Below the pieces are notes generated by a model. That model was not told the DNA's origin and did not search any database. It was given only the letters and a program-made list of their open reading frames with translations. The position numbers and the translations under genes are program-made. From contig OW386291.2 in NCBI GenBank assembly GCA_936432065.2, forward strand, positions 107,139,823-107,203,822: a DNA stretch of 64,000 bases. Direction: 5' to 3'. Of the stretch, positions 32,382-43,254 are shown piece by piece (positions within the stretch are counted from its first letter, which is position 1; every line of letters begins with the position of its first letter). Origin of the DNA: Rutpela maculata. Taxonomy: Eukaryota > Arthropoda > Insecta > Coleoptera > Cerambycidae.

Positions 32382-33666
32382 GGTTGAATCTTTTCTACTC
32401 ATCGATTGCCTTTAATTTCCATATTCACTTGTATGTCTGTATGCCTTCATTTGACGGTCTGACCTATGGTACAGATGTTTTAAAAATAACGGCCTTAATT
32501 GGGGCAGACGGCTGATTCGCCTATCTAACTTAAAAATAATTACATTTTTTAAACAATACGACAAGTTGATACAACATTTTTATCAACTTAATTACACCCG
32601 CGTCGAGGTGCGAAGCGTAGCACAATTTTGATTAGCGTCCACTCTCACTAATTCGTTGCACTCGCTTTTTTTGCCCTGGTCTCGCTCTTGCTTAACTTCG
32701 GCCCTTTCTAGAAGAGGCTGTCTATATCTCCATGCCGCAGCTTGGACGGTCCTCGCCTTTGAGTTCCAGACTTCACCATGCCGCGCCCTTGCGACAGGCT
32801 GGGTCATCTTTCCATTTCTGCACATGGAAAATGCAGTTCTGCAACTAGATTGACTTTTTAGCAAGTCGTCGACTGGGACGCGTCGACTAACAAACACAAT
32901 GTGTTGTTTTTAATGAAATATTTTTCTAACATGAATTTTGTTAACTTATAATGGTTAGAAATTGGTTCTTCGTAAGGTAGATTGAATCGGCTTACGATAC
33001 TCGTGCGGTCATCACTACTTGTGAAAAAAGTATAAAAAAAAAAAAAAAAAATCGAAGCGTCTTCTTGAGCGAAGAACGGCTTCTGAAACTCGTCTCGTAG
33101 TTTCTACTTCGTAAGGTAGATTAAATCGGCTTACGATACTCGTGCGGTCATCACGACTTGTGAAAAAAGTATAAAAAAAAAAAATCGAAGCGTCTTCTTG
33201 AGCGAAGAACGGCTTCTGAAACTCGTCTCGTAGTTTCTACTTCGTAAGGTAGATTAAATCGGCTTACGATACTCGTGCGGTCATCACGACTTGTGAAAAA
33301 AGTATAAAAAAAAAAATCGAAGCGTCTTCTTGAGCGAAGAACGGCTTCTGAAACTCGTAGTTTCCATTTGGGGTATACGTTAATTTTGTTGACTTAAAAT
33401 GATTAAAATAGAAGTTGTCTTCTTGCATAAGAAAAACAGCTTCCGAAACTCGTACTGATTCGTACTTATGCCTACGTCCATTACTCGAACTTGGCGGCTC
33501 TCGCTCTTGAGAAGCTAGGCTTACCGGATCGCGCTCTTGCGTCGGGTTCGCCGTCTTTCCATGTCTGCTCATGGAGTAGACTTTAAATTTTCGATTCGAC
33601 CGCATATAGGTCAAAATCGCTACTTAGAATTTTGAGAAAAAATATAAAAAAAAGCGAAAACGGCTA
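32382..33666 (-). other. Non-coding 3' spacer of the gypsy element
   Basis: The spacer lies where env would be in env-bearing relatives. Only short frames exist (e.g. 32592-32897 and 33264-33614), with no signal peptide, transmembrane or fusion-type features. Two blocks, ~32780-32835 and ~33528-33580, are diverged copies (CTTTCCAT.TCTGC.CATGGA). Between them lies a three-unit tandem array. Confidence 0.7.
32968..33365. repeat. Three ~135-bp tandem units, gypsy 3' spacer
   Basis: Units start at 32968, 33107 and 33240 with CTTCGTAAGGTAGATT, followed by CGGCTTACGATACTCGTGCG, an A-run of variable length (18, 13, ~11) and GAAGCGTCTTCTTGAGCGAA. The length differences come mostly from the A-run. 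Confidence 0.9.
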
Positions 33667-36600
33667 TTAGCCGTGGTCGACCTCAGAAATATCTAGAGGT
33701 GACTCTTCTATATCTGGCTCATCTCGAGCATCTTCGGGATCTCGACTTATTACATCCGGCTCATCTTGAGCACTTGCGGGAACATTGATTTGAACTAGTG
33801 TGGTATCGCTACGTCGCTCTGACCTGGGCGCGATCTCATTGTCTGATGAGGAAGCGTCGTCACTAAGATGAGTTTCATCCGGACTATCTTCTGATTCTTC
33901 AGACAATTCCAATTCAACATCGGGGTCTCCCTTAGGTGCCGGCCTGATGGCATCGACATGTAACCTCGTCGAAGTTACCCCCTTGTGAATGAGGTAAACC
34001 TCATTGGACAATCTCTTTAAAACCTTGTGTGGCCCACTCCACGATGGTGTGAAGGTATGATCCTTCCTGATCCTTTTAGTCATTACCATATCTCCCACTT
34101 TATATACGACCGGCGTTACCGCCACTTTGGGCGCGTAACGCCATTGGTAATTTGTTTGATTTTTACGAATCTCCTTGACTCTTTCAAGGCGGGGAACGTC
34201 CGCTTGATTACGACGCTCTTGTCTATAAGCGAACATATTCCAATCACCAATCTGTGGTAATTCATAGCCGAGTACTACGAAACTGGGCGTATGCCCCGTA
34301 GCGGCGTTTTTTCTTGTTCTCAAGATATATGCCATCTGACTAACATGTCGATCCCACTCGTCGTTGGGTGAACCATATAATAAGGTTTTTAAGATCTTCT
34401 TAGCTTCTTGCACCCTCCTTTCTATTGGATTGGCCTGTTGGTGGTAAGCTGCTGTGAAGAATCTTTCAATATTGTTACGTGTACAGAACGTATCGTAAAA
34501 GCCGGAATTGAAGTGGCCTCCCTGGTCGGAAATGATGACCCTCGGAACGCCATATCTCGCCACTAGTTCCTCTTCGATAAATTGTGCTATTGTTTTTCCA
34601 CTGACTTGGGTGAACGCCTTGGCTTCGACCCACTTACTAAATACATCCTCTACCATTAATATATATCGGTTATCTGCATCTTTGGTTCGCTGAAGTGGTC
34701 CGATTACATCGACGCTTAAAACTTCGAACGGATGCGATGGAGCATGGCTTCTGAGAGGAGCCTTCGGTTGTGACTGTCTGCTTTTTACGGAATTACAAAT
34801 AATGCACTCATTTAAATATTTGTTAACTAGTCTCGACAAATTATTAAAATAATAGCGGCCCGAGATGATTCTAACAGTTTCATCGCGGCCGGGGTGACCT
34901 ACTTCCGGTCGGTCGTGAAAATGAGATATTACTCTCATGACCATACGTTTTGGTACGTATAATTTTTCTTTAACATTTTCGCCTCTTGTCCAAAGTGTGC
35001 CGCCTATCACTTGTCTTGTATTGACGAATTTCACCTCTGCCTCGGTTTTATCTGCTTGTCGCACTAGAGTATTCCATCGTTCAATTTGGTCTTGGATATC
35101 TCTGGAGTGCGTTTGCGCTTCTCTGACCTGATCGTTTAATTCCAATGTGGTAATTACTGATATTCGTTCCTTGTACGAGAATTTTGGTGGGTACATTCTC
35201 TCCTCTTCGTCGTCTGCTTCGACGTTTGGGCCTTGAGGATTCCTGCTAAGATAGTCAGCCAATATATTTTCCTTGCCGGGACAATGTTCTATGGTGAAGC
35301 TGTATTCCTGAAGTAATAATGACCAACGAGTAAATTTCGTTTTCTCGTCCTTATGCTTATTTAACCATAGTAAAGCTCGATTGTCGGTTTTGACTATAAA
35401 TGGACGGTCTGCCAAATATATTTTGTATTTCCTTATATAATTAACGACGCTCAAACATTCCAATTCATTAATATGGTATTTTCTCTCCGTCGGAGATAAC
35501 GTATTACTAGCATAAGAGACGATGTGCTTCTGGTCATTATCCCCCAATTGATATAATACTGCAGATAATCCTATTAAGGATGCGTCCGTCTGCAGTATGA
35601 ACATTTTATTGAAATCTGGCCGGTGCAGTCCTAGAGGTTTATTCAATACTTCTTTTAGTAAAATAAAAGCTTCTTGGGCTTCCGGATTCCACTTGAAGCG
35701 CCAGTCTTTCGAGAGTAGTCGGGTCAAGGGCTTTGTAATTATTGCAACATTAGGGATATATTCACGTACCCAATTACATAAACCAAGGAAACTCTGAAGC
35801 TGGCGCCTCGTCGTAGGGGCCGGATAATTTTGTATCTGTAATATGTGTTTTTCTAATGGTTGAGTGGTGTTGGCATTTATTTGATGCCCGAGATAGGTTA
35901 TGCTTGACGTGGCTACCACACATTTTTCCGGTGACACCTTTAAATTATGCAAACGCAGGCGTTCAAAGACGGCTCTCAGATGGTTTACATGCTGTTCTAT
36001 ATTTTCGCTGTAGATGATAATATCATCGAGATATACTTTGCAGAAATGATGCAAGTAGCCGGTCAATACGTCTCTTGCCATAAATTTTTGGAATGTACAT
36101 GGAGCGGTCTTCAATCCGAAAGGCATCACGTTAAATCGGTAAGATGCTCCATCTAATGTTGTAAACGTAGAATAGTTTTTTGACGACTCCTCAAGAGGGA
36201 TTTGCCAATATCCGCTCTTGAGATCCAACACCGTAAATATGTTGGCGTTTCCTAGATCCTTTATACTCTCGTATATCTTTGGTAAGACGGATGCTTCGTC
36301 TTCCGTTACTTCATTTAAGTGACGATAATCAATGCAGAAGCGAGGCTTCTTGCCGGGCCTTTCAATTATAATGGGAGGCGAACTGTACTGAGCGGTACTC
36401 GGTTCTATGACCCCGGCTTTCAGCATCTCTTCAATTTGATCGTACATAACTTTTTTCTTAGAAGGAGACATGGGGTAGGGTTTGATATTGAACGGGCGGT
36501 CATCTTTAATTTTTATTTTATGTTTTGTTGTCACCGTGGTAGCTTGGGTAGGCACCGCGGTGAACAATTCAGCAAATTCCTCGAATAGAGGTTTTAAATT

Positions 36601-37133
36601 ATCGTTTTCGATGATCAGTTCTTCGGGAAGCCGGCATTGCTTCCTTGCCTGATGTGCCGCTTGATTCCAGAAGACGGTTATTCGCTCTTCGGTGCCGACG
36701 TAGACACATTTACGTTGATAATCGAATACGACATTGTGAGCATATAAAAAGGGGGCTCCCAGAATGAGCTCTTCGTTTAAATTTTGAATGACCTGAAACG
36801 TGGTCTGAAAGGGTACATCTAGTACATTAACGTTTATGGTCGTAGTCCCGAGGGATTCTACTAAACCATCGCCACAAGCCATAACAAAAGTTTGGGGAGC
36901 TGTAAGTTGATCAATGTCGTTCAAAAATTTCGGTTGGATAATATTCCTTGTCGAACCTGTATCCAATAAAGCGTTAACCGCTCGATTATTAATTATAATC
37001 TTAATGCGAGGCAGAGGGAAAGCGTCGTTGGTTTGATTGATAGATTCTAATGGAGTGAATCTGTGGGGAGATAGGTTGACTTCTTGATCCTTAAACAGGT
37101 AATTAAGGTCAGGAAGGTCATCGAAGTTTTTTA
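33667..37133 (-). CDS. pol: Gypsy Pol polyprotein (PR-RT-RNaseH-IN)
   Basis: Continuous frame of ~1155 codons entered by -1 frameshift from gag. Domains are numbered from the Leu before DTGS as residue 1. Aspartic protease: LLDTGSTRN at 1-8 and ILGAPFL at 68-74. Reverse transcriptase ~180-360: FCIDYRHLN (210), VLDLKSGYWQI (246), MPFGLKTAP (281) and the catalytic YLDD (312-315). RNase H ~455-575: QTDAS (459), ELECL (501), KTDNRALLWL (526) and DYLSR (571). Integrase: His/Cys zinc finger with H-x3-H-type HFHDRPEVGH (682-691) and CIIC (721-724); core D753, D814 and E849, i.e. D,D34E, with YHQQANPIERR. The tail is acidic with no chromodomain. The upstream part of the frame (from 37133) supplies ~55 residues ahead of the protease. 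The stop is TAA at 33667. All catalytic residues are present and there are no stops. Confidence 0.95.
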
Positions 37134-38345
37134 ATTTAAACTTCTTGCTTCGGAGCTTCCCCGAGGGTCGCTTCGAGCCTGCTGGGGCCTGGTAGGCGGG
37201 GCTGGTACAGTTCGGCCTGGGCCATCGCCTCTGACCCCCGCTTGGTTTCCCGTATTCATATTACGATAGGGATTGTTTGGGCATTCTGCATGAAAATGCC
37301 ACTGCTCCGTTGGGCAATATCTGCAAGGGCGATACGGGACTCGGGAGTTCCTTACGTCTCCAGTACCCCTTCTCGGTATATCCCCTCTAGGCAGCGAGGA
37401 AATACTATTTGCAAAATGCACCCTTGGTGCTGGCGGATTATCTCTTCTTTGAGATCCATTGAATGGTGTCCTAGATGCACCAAAGGAACTGGAGGACGGC
37501 TTCGTTAAGGCGGAGGGTTCCGTTCTCCAGTTACTGCTCGATTGCTGATTCCCTTGAGCTGAAGCGGTAGAGGTGGACGCTTCTCGGTCTTTGCTTTTCT
37601 TTGCATTTTGCAGAATCTCGAATTCTTTATTCTCATCCATGATTTTAGCCATTTGTTCGGTCATCGTCACTAGTGTATTTGTATCTGGTATGACGGCACT
37701 CTTTAGGAGCATTTTCATATCAGGTCTCAATTGATTGAAGATGGTAGCCGCCTTCATCGCCTCCGGCTTAAACGGATCGATCCTCTTGAAGAGGCATACC
37801 TTCCTTGAAATAAATACTGACGTATTTTCCTCGGCATCTTGTTTCTTGCCATATAAATTAGCTACTGCTTCGGTGAGTATTTGACCTGAATCATAACGGC
37901 TTCTGAACCGCTCGAGGAATAGAGGATACGTGGTAATTAGGGTTCGATATTGTTCGAACCATTTCTTAGCATCATCTTTGAGCTGTTCTGATATTTTATA
38001 TAGTCGGTCGTTATCCTGCGTAATTCGTACTCGGACGAAAAATTCCTCCATTTGATAAATGAAGGTTTCAGGGTCTTCGTGTTCGAAGCCATGAAATTCC
38101 GCATTTGGATGCTTCGACCGATACTTATGCTCGTGCGTGGCTTCGCTTAGAGCTTTGGCAAGACCTGCTGCCATTTGGGCGAACACTTGTTCTGAGGAGG
38201 GCTGTATGACTCCTTCAGTGGTACTCGGGCCAACCCCCGAACTACCCAGTACATCCTCCGCGCACGGCCTCTCTAACCCTCTAGAGACGTTGTCCATCAC
38301 AGATGTCGGCTCGTCGTAAAACTGGAAAGGCGTTGATTCATCCAT
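37131..38345 (-). CDS. gag: Gypsy Gag polyprotein, 404 aa
   Basis: Structural capsid protein of the LTR element, starting at ATG 38345, 32 nt downstream of the primer site, and ending TAA at 37131. Residues ~95-250 form a capsid-like region (HGFEHEDPETFIYQMEEFF, KKWFEQYRTL). Residues ~250-330 are Ser/Arg-rich. A single zinc knuckle at ~341-355 reads CRYCPTEQWHFHAEC: C-x2-C-x5-H-x4-C, one residue longer than the usual x4 spacing. The C-terminus is Pro/Arg-rich. The last codons AGT TTA AAT overlap the frameshift site into pol. Confidence 0.9.
   Translation of the reverse strand: MDESTPFQFYDEPTSVMDNVSRGLERPCAEDVLGSSGVGPSTTEGVIQPSSEQVFAQMAAGLAKALSEATHEHKYRSKHPNAEFHGFEHEDPETFIYQMEEFFVRVRITQDNDRLYKISEQLKDDAKKWFEQYRTLITTYPLFLERFRSRYDSGQILTEAVANLYGKKQDAEENTSVFISRKVCLFKRIDPFKPEAMKAATIFNQLRPDMKMLLKSAVIPDTNTLVTMTEQMAKIMDENKEFEILQNAKKSKDREASTSTASAQGNQQSSSNWRTEPSALTKPSSSSFGASRTPFNGSQRRDNPPAPRVHFANSISSLPRGDIPRRGTGDVRNSRVPYRPCRYCPTEQWHFHAECPNNPYRNMNTGNQAGVRGDGPGRTVPAPPTRPQQARSDPRGSSEARSLN
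37134..37140 (-). promoter_or_regulatory. -1 ribosomal frameshift site T TTA AAT
   Basis: In the gag frame the minus strand reads AGT TTA AAT TAA. The heptamer T TTA AAT has the canonical X XXY YYZ form and immediately precedes the gag stop. Slipping by -1 reads TTT AAA TTA AAA AAC, which is open into the protease. Gag and pol are in the -1 relationship. Confidence 0.9.
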
Positions 38346-38377
38346 ATCCTTTCCAGAAAGCCCTGCTGACTAACAAC

Positions 38378-38395
38378 GCCCCACGTTGGGCGCCA
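38378..38395 (-). promoter_or_regulatory. Primer binding site for tRNA-Lys
   Basis: The plus strand reads GCCCCACGTTGGGCGCCA, matching the 18-nt 3' end (including CCA) of animal tRNA-Lys(CUU) as I recall it. The minus (RNA) strand is the complement and begins directly at the LTR end (TGG...). No spacer separates it from the LTR. Confidence 0.9.
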
Positions 38396-40419
38396 TGTAG
38401 AAGAACGCACTACCGGGCGTCAAAATGACGCGACACCAATTTATTTCTCAGGGGGCGCCAGTCGCGTATTACCCCGTTCTTCTACCTCCCAGGCGGGTTC
38501 GAGATAAGATGACTTCGGTAGCCGAAAAGCGGGACCAAGGCTGCACTACCACAGATCGGAAACTACGCTCTCTCTGGACCCGAATTCCCTCGTTAGGGGT
38601 TTAGGCACCTCTTAATTTCCTGAATTTTTGCATAAAAAAATCCCAACCGAAGAATTTCTCTGCGGAGGGATTAGTTTTGGTACGCGAAAATCGCGTTTTG
38701 GTCCATTAATAACGGAATATATTTCTCAAAAAACGCATAAAAAAATCCCTATCAAACCTTCGTAAAGCAACCAGAAGGTCGAACGTTAATGCGAATTAAC
38801 TCGACACATCCGGCTTTCTCTACGAAAGTTCCAGGGATTATAGACCGTCAACAGGCCTCAAGATCAATTAAGAAATATTAGTTCAAAGAATCCGTTTATT
38901 TAACAGAATTGGTTATACAAAATTCTCAAGAAAGAATCGTGCCTTCCCCAATCAAGGTAGTGACTTTCAGACCATACAAGCGAGAGCGCTCGCGCTAACG
39001 ATCGATTAGGTAGAAAAGATTCATACGTACCTTCTCAGAATCAAAATGCGAGCTTTTAGAATCATTTCAGACTCTGGGTAAATGAATAATTAAGGCTGAC
39101 TGAAATTAACTTAAAAAAGTTTTACTAAATGAATTTAGTTTCGCTAGAGACTACCTAGCTTTAAAGTTCTTGTATCGTGGAAATTCACGTACTCAAACAC
39201 ATTCAGAGGACTTATTACTGCATAAGTTGAGTGGCGTTCGATCAGTCCACGACTTACTAACCCTTATCACAGTCGATTAATAATATCGATTTGGCAGCGT
39301 CTCACCTTCGAGCGACTATTAGGCAAAATTGAATTTTTGGATTTTTATGCACAAGGCGTTTTCCTCTATAACTTTGTCATTTGAAAAGCCCCGTTATTGG
39401 CTTTTCTACCATCGCTTTGTCTGGACTACTCAACGCGCTCGGCCAAATTGCGAGCCGCTGGGTCAATCCAAACTCTTTCCATGCGAGAAACCGGCCTTGT
39501 ACATGTGCATTGATTTTTATCAATTTTTGCTTATCGGCACTACGCCGGCTTTGACAAAATCTTCTATTTTGCCTTTTGGATGCAGTGCATCGTTAAAATT
39601 TTATGCTCATACTTTAGAATTGTGCTTTCAATGATCGTACCTCAAAGGTCAATGTCTTTGGTTGAGGAATAAAAAATAAAAAATAATTTAAAGTATATTT
39701 TCGTGGTACTTTTTAAACTGACTTCGTGGTACTTTTGAAAAATCCATTTTAAGACCAATTTCAGCGTACTTTTGAAAAATCGATTTTCGAGCCAAATTTC
39801 AAGGTACTTTTGAAAAACTAATCTGCGGGTGAAATTTTGGCGTACTTTTGAAAAATCGATTTTCAAGCCAAATTTCAAGGTACTTTTGAAAAGTTAATCC
39901 GCGGGTGGAATTTTGGCGTACTTTTGAAAAATCGATTTTCAAGCCAAATTTCAAGGTACTTTTGAAAAGTTAATCCGCGGGTGGAATTTTGGCGTACTTT
40001 TGAAAAATCGATTTTCAAGCCAAATTTCAACGCAGTTTTGAAAAATTAGTCTGCAAGTGAAACTTTGGCGTACTTTCGATAAATCGATTCTTAGGCCAAA
40101 TTTTGACGCCCTTCCAAAAATATTATTTTTCAAAGTCCAATTTATGGTACCTTTGAAAAAGTATATTATTCATAAATCTTTGTCATTATATACTTCTACT
40201 CTGATATTCTGAACCAAAAACATTTTTCCTAAGTGAAAATTCGATGTTTCTTCGAATTTTCACCTGGTCATTTCCAACGCCTTATAGAACCCAAAACGGT
40301 CCTTGTGGACTGATCTGCGCCTCTGCAGACTCCCAAAAATGTCTTTAAATGAAATTTTTGCCTAAGTCGAATTTTGATTATGTCTTCAACTTAGGACGAT
40401 TTTGGAGAGTTCTACAACA
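38396..40419 (-). repeat. 5' LTR (right), 2024 bp
   Basis: Same ends, length and internal tandem units as 30346-32369. All stretches I compared were identical. For the minus-strand element this is the upstream LTR and would carry the promoter. Confidence 0.95.
39710..40150 (-). repeat. 76-bp tandem repeats in the right LTR
   Basis: Counterpart of 31660-32100 at the same +8050 offset, with the same unit number. Confidence 0.85.
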
Positions 40420-40423
40420 GTGA
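40420..40423. repeat. Target-site duplication GTGA (right)
   Basis: Second copy of the 4-bp target duplication, immediately after the terminal CA of the LTR. Confidence 0.9.
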
Positions 40424-40932
40424 CAGGGGGTGGGAGTGGGGGGGTGGATAAAGTAAAAAAATATTTTGAGGTTTCTGGTTCTTGTACACACACTAAATCA
40501 CATTTTTTTTCATCCTCTTTAATAATGGGGTGGGGGTGGTAATGGGGGTGGCTAATGCCAAAATTTTTTTTGAGACCTTAGCTTCTCTTGCCTATACTAA
40601 ATATCAATTTTATGAACTCTTACCTGCTTGATTTACCTATTTACTCCAAGTTTACCCCAATTTACCCCCCAACCCTTCGACGGAACAAGATGAAAATATA
40701 ATCTAGTTCTAGATCTCGTTAAAGTACATATGTGTACCAAATTTCAAGTCAATATCTCAAACGGTTCCAGAGTAAACGTGCGCACAAAAAAAATTACAGA
40801 CCGACAGACAGAAATTTTTTTTTCGCTCAAACTTGAAATCTCGACGTTTCATGACATTCTAAGCCTATTTGAACAATAAAAATTTTAAAAAATTTTTTTG
40901 TCGTTACACTTCCACTGGATGTGGAAGTAAAA
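40424..40932 (+). repeat. ACTTCCACATCC repeat, 3' part (split by gypsy)
   Basis: Continuation of 30163-30345: GGGGGTGGATAAAGTA, TTAATAATGGGGTGGGGGTG, TTTGAGACCTTAGCTTCTCT, ACCCCCCAACCCTTCGACGG, GGTTCCAGAGTAAACGTGCG and the closing CTGGATGTGGAAGTA (40915-40929), the inverted copy of the opening TACTTCCACATCCGG. Without the LTR element the repeat is ~665 bp between these terminal boxes. Confidence 0.9.
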
Positions 40933-40999
40933 TAAGTATAAAGGACGTACTAGGAATTTATTAATGAAACTAATATTATTTATGATTACTGATTACGAA

Positions 41000-41846
41000 T
41001 TTGGATCGGGTTTGTGTATTAAGGTGTAGCAAATTAATAAAACAATAGTTCATGTTCTTCAATTTTATTAACTATATAGAGATTTAACCTAAATTTAATA
41101 TAACTATTCATCTATGTCAAAACACAAATTAATAACGGATTATATCTCACATATACATAATACAAGACACAAAACACAAAAAAATCTAATATTACCCAAA
41201 AAAAGTAAGACCATTGGACAGAGAGTGTACCACTACATTGGCATAAAAGTGTACAATCTTCTACCACCCGAATTAAAGCAAATAATATATAAAAAGTCCT
41301 CAAAAATAAAATTTCGCCAGTGGTTAATTGAAAATAAACCTACGCTTTTATGAAAGCTCATCATTATATCCGCTTTTCTTCTTTTTACCTTTTTCTTCTA
41401 TGGTGTAAATATACATTTGACAGAATCGTTGTTATTTCTTTATATATATTTGCATTCCTTATGTTTATGTTTATATATTTTGTCTTTTCCCTTTTCATAA
41501 GATATGTGTACGTATACTGTATATACATGTTTACGTATTGTATAATACTTAAGTATCACTTTAGTCACCTATTATTATTTGATTTTTTTTTTATTGTTAT
41601 TTTAGTATTTTATTACATTTAATATAGCAATAGCGTTGAAAGAATATATTACTCCCCAGGAATTCGAGACCTACAGTCAAGTTTTTTCGAAAACTTAAGG
41701 AAGTCTCGGACACCTACTTTTAGTAACTATTATAGTCTGCCACTATTTTCTATATTTATTTACACTGTTACCTAATTAATATATGCGTATGTACTATATA
41801 AATTAATGTAAATAAATATTATTATTATTATTATTATTATTATTAT
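41000..41846 (+). pseudogene. LINE 3' end with (TTA)n tail
   Basis: 41114-41351 encodes ITDYISHIHNTRHKTQKNLI, IGQRVYHYIGIKVYNLLPPE and KIKFRQWLIENK, the standard C-terminal block of CR1/Jockey-like ORF2 (NTR ... G..SI.Y.G.K.YN.LP.E.K ... LK..L). It is followed by a 3'UTR ending in (ATT)9-like repeats at ~41818-41846. The upstream RT is missing, so this is a 5'-truncated insertion. Confidence 0.75.
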
Positions 41847-42134
41847 CTTCATAAATATTTGAGTCATTTTCATCTTTATAGTAATATCATAATTTGCTAA
41901 AACAAGGCGCGCTCCTTATTTCGGTCATATTTCCTTTGCAATTAACGCAAAAAATCATACAAAAAAAGCATTTTGAAGGTCTCTTAATACTCTTTAAGGT
42001 CAGGTAGGTCAAAACAGTACAGAAGGAAGTTGTCAGTTTTTCTATATTCATCTTAAACGCGTCAATTTAAAAAAAACGTTAAGAGTTAACTTCAAACACA
42101 TCTATCTCCTAAGCTACTATTTTTATCAAAAAAA

Positions 42135-42655
42135 AAAACCGCTGCCCAAGGAATCACTACTTCCACATCCAGATTTTCTATCCAAGTCACTCACAACGAA
42201 AAAATTTTATATGTGGAAATAATTGTTTATGGAACTTTAATAATATAATATTTGAAAACCTCTACCCCAAAAACCCATAAAATGATACCTCACATCGGTA
42301 GTGGGGTGGGGGTGGTGATAGGGGGTTGCAAATTCCAAAATTTTTTTTGAGACCTTAGCCTCTTTTGTATATACTAAATACCAATTTTATGAACTCTTAC
42401 CTGTTTGATTTACCTATTTACCCCAAATTTACCCCAATTTACCCCCCCAGCCTTCGACGGAATAAGATGAAAATATAATCTAGTTCTAGATCTCGTTAAA
42501 AAGTTACAGACAGACCGACACACAGACAAACAGACAGAAAATTGTTTTTTCTCTCAAATCTCGACGTTTCATGACATTCGAAGCCTATTTGAACAATAAA
42601 AATTAAAAAAAAATTTTTTGTTGTTACTATACTTCCACTGGATGTGGAAGTAAAA
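42135..42655 (+). repeat. ACTTCCACATCC repeat, uninterrupted copy
   Basis: Opens AAAACCGCTGCCCAAGGAA, TACTTCCACATCCAG at 42158-42172 and closes CTGGATGTGGAAGTA at 42638-42652, a perfect 15-bp inverted pair. Contains GGGGTGGGGGTGGTGATAGG, the unoccupied form of the gypsy target. It lacks an internal ~150-bp segment present in 63569-64000. Confidence 0.9.
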
Positions 42656-42745
42656 GCAACATTTTCCTTAGTTTATTGCCATATTTTTTTGTCTCTAGTA
42701 ACATTCAGTTAAGATGCTTCCCTGCTATAGTTATTTATGTACAAA

Positions 42746-42851
42746 GGGTCGTAAGGTGCACTTTTTTGGTCGAGAATACTGTCTGCAATGCGAGGCCCGT
42801 AGGGCCGAGGTTTGCAAGTATTCGAGACCAAAAAATCGCACTGTACGACCC
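42746..42851. repeat. ~50-bp-arm palindrome
   Basis: GGGTCGTAAGGTGCACTTTT on the left mirrors GGGTCGTACAGTGCGATTTT (reverse-complemented right). The match continues through TTGGTC, GAATACT and GAGGCCC/CTCGGCCC to a ~5-nt loop at ~42799. GC-rich for the region. Confidence 0.8.
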
Positions 42852-42940
42852 GCGGTGCATATTATATTTTTCGTCATACCTATGACTCGTTAAACTGGAA
42901 AAAACTTAACACCTTGTAGTTATTAAGGTATGAATGGTTT

Positions 42941-43040
42941 TATAAGGATAATAACGCACCGAGGTCGGCAGTGTACTTCCCGAGGGCCTCTGGCCCGAGG
43001 GAATGTACTAACGTCGACCGAAGGCGTCATTATCCTATAA
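42941..43040. repeat. ~45-bp-arm palindrome
   Basis: AAGGATAATAACGC and CCGAGGTCGGCAGTGTACTT on the left mirror the right arm (reverse-complemented GGATAATGACGCC, GGTCGACGTTAGTACATT) around a CCTCTGG loop near 42990. Confidence 0.8.
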
Positions 43041-43254
43041 CACCCGTTTAATGACCTACAAGTCTGTTATTTAATTCGAATTTTTTTTTGACATTTACGA
43101 TTTATTAATTTGATATCTATTATGTTCAGAACGATTTGATTTAAAAGAGAGTAAAAATCAAAATTGTTTGTAAACGCCGCCGTTGCATAGCAACGCATTT
43201 TGTTTGTCAATAACGCTATCATAATTTACTTGTTTTGGGTTGTGTTATAATTTT

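Larger units (their letters stand above)
30346..40419 (-). mobile_element. Complete Ty3/gypsy LTR retrotransposon (10,074 bp)
   Basis: Full-length element on the minus strand. In order from its 5' end: LTR (38396-40419), tRNA-Lys primer site (38378-38395), gag (37131-38345), -1 frameshift site (37134-37140), pol (33667-37133), a 1.3-kb non-coding spacer with tandem repeats (32382-33666), polypurine tract (32370-32381) and LTR (30346-32369). Both LTRs are 2024 bp, begin TG and end CA, and appear essentially identical. They are flanked by GTGA on both sides. No premature stop was seen in gag or pol. No env is present. Long LTRs plus a Lys primer fit the Osvaldo/Ulysses/Woot-type insect lineage (inference). 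It inserted recently and is structurally competent for transposition. Confidence 0.95.

Noticed and set aside
33264..33614. Possible env remnant after pol
   Set aside because: No signal peptide, transmembrane, cleavage or fusion features; spans the tandem array.
33667..36966. Various plus-strand open frames across pol
   Set aside because: Antisense shadows of a real, fully motif-supported polyprotein.
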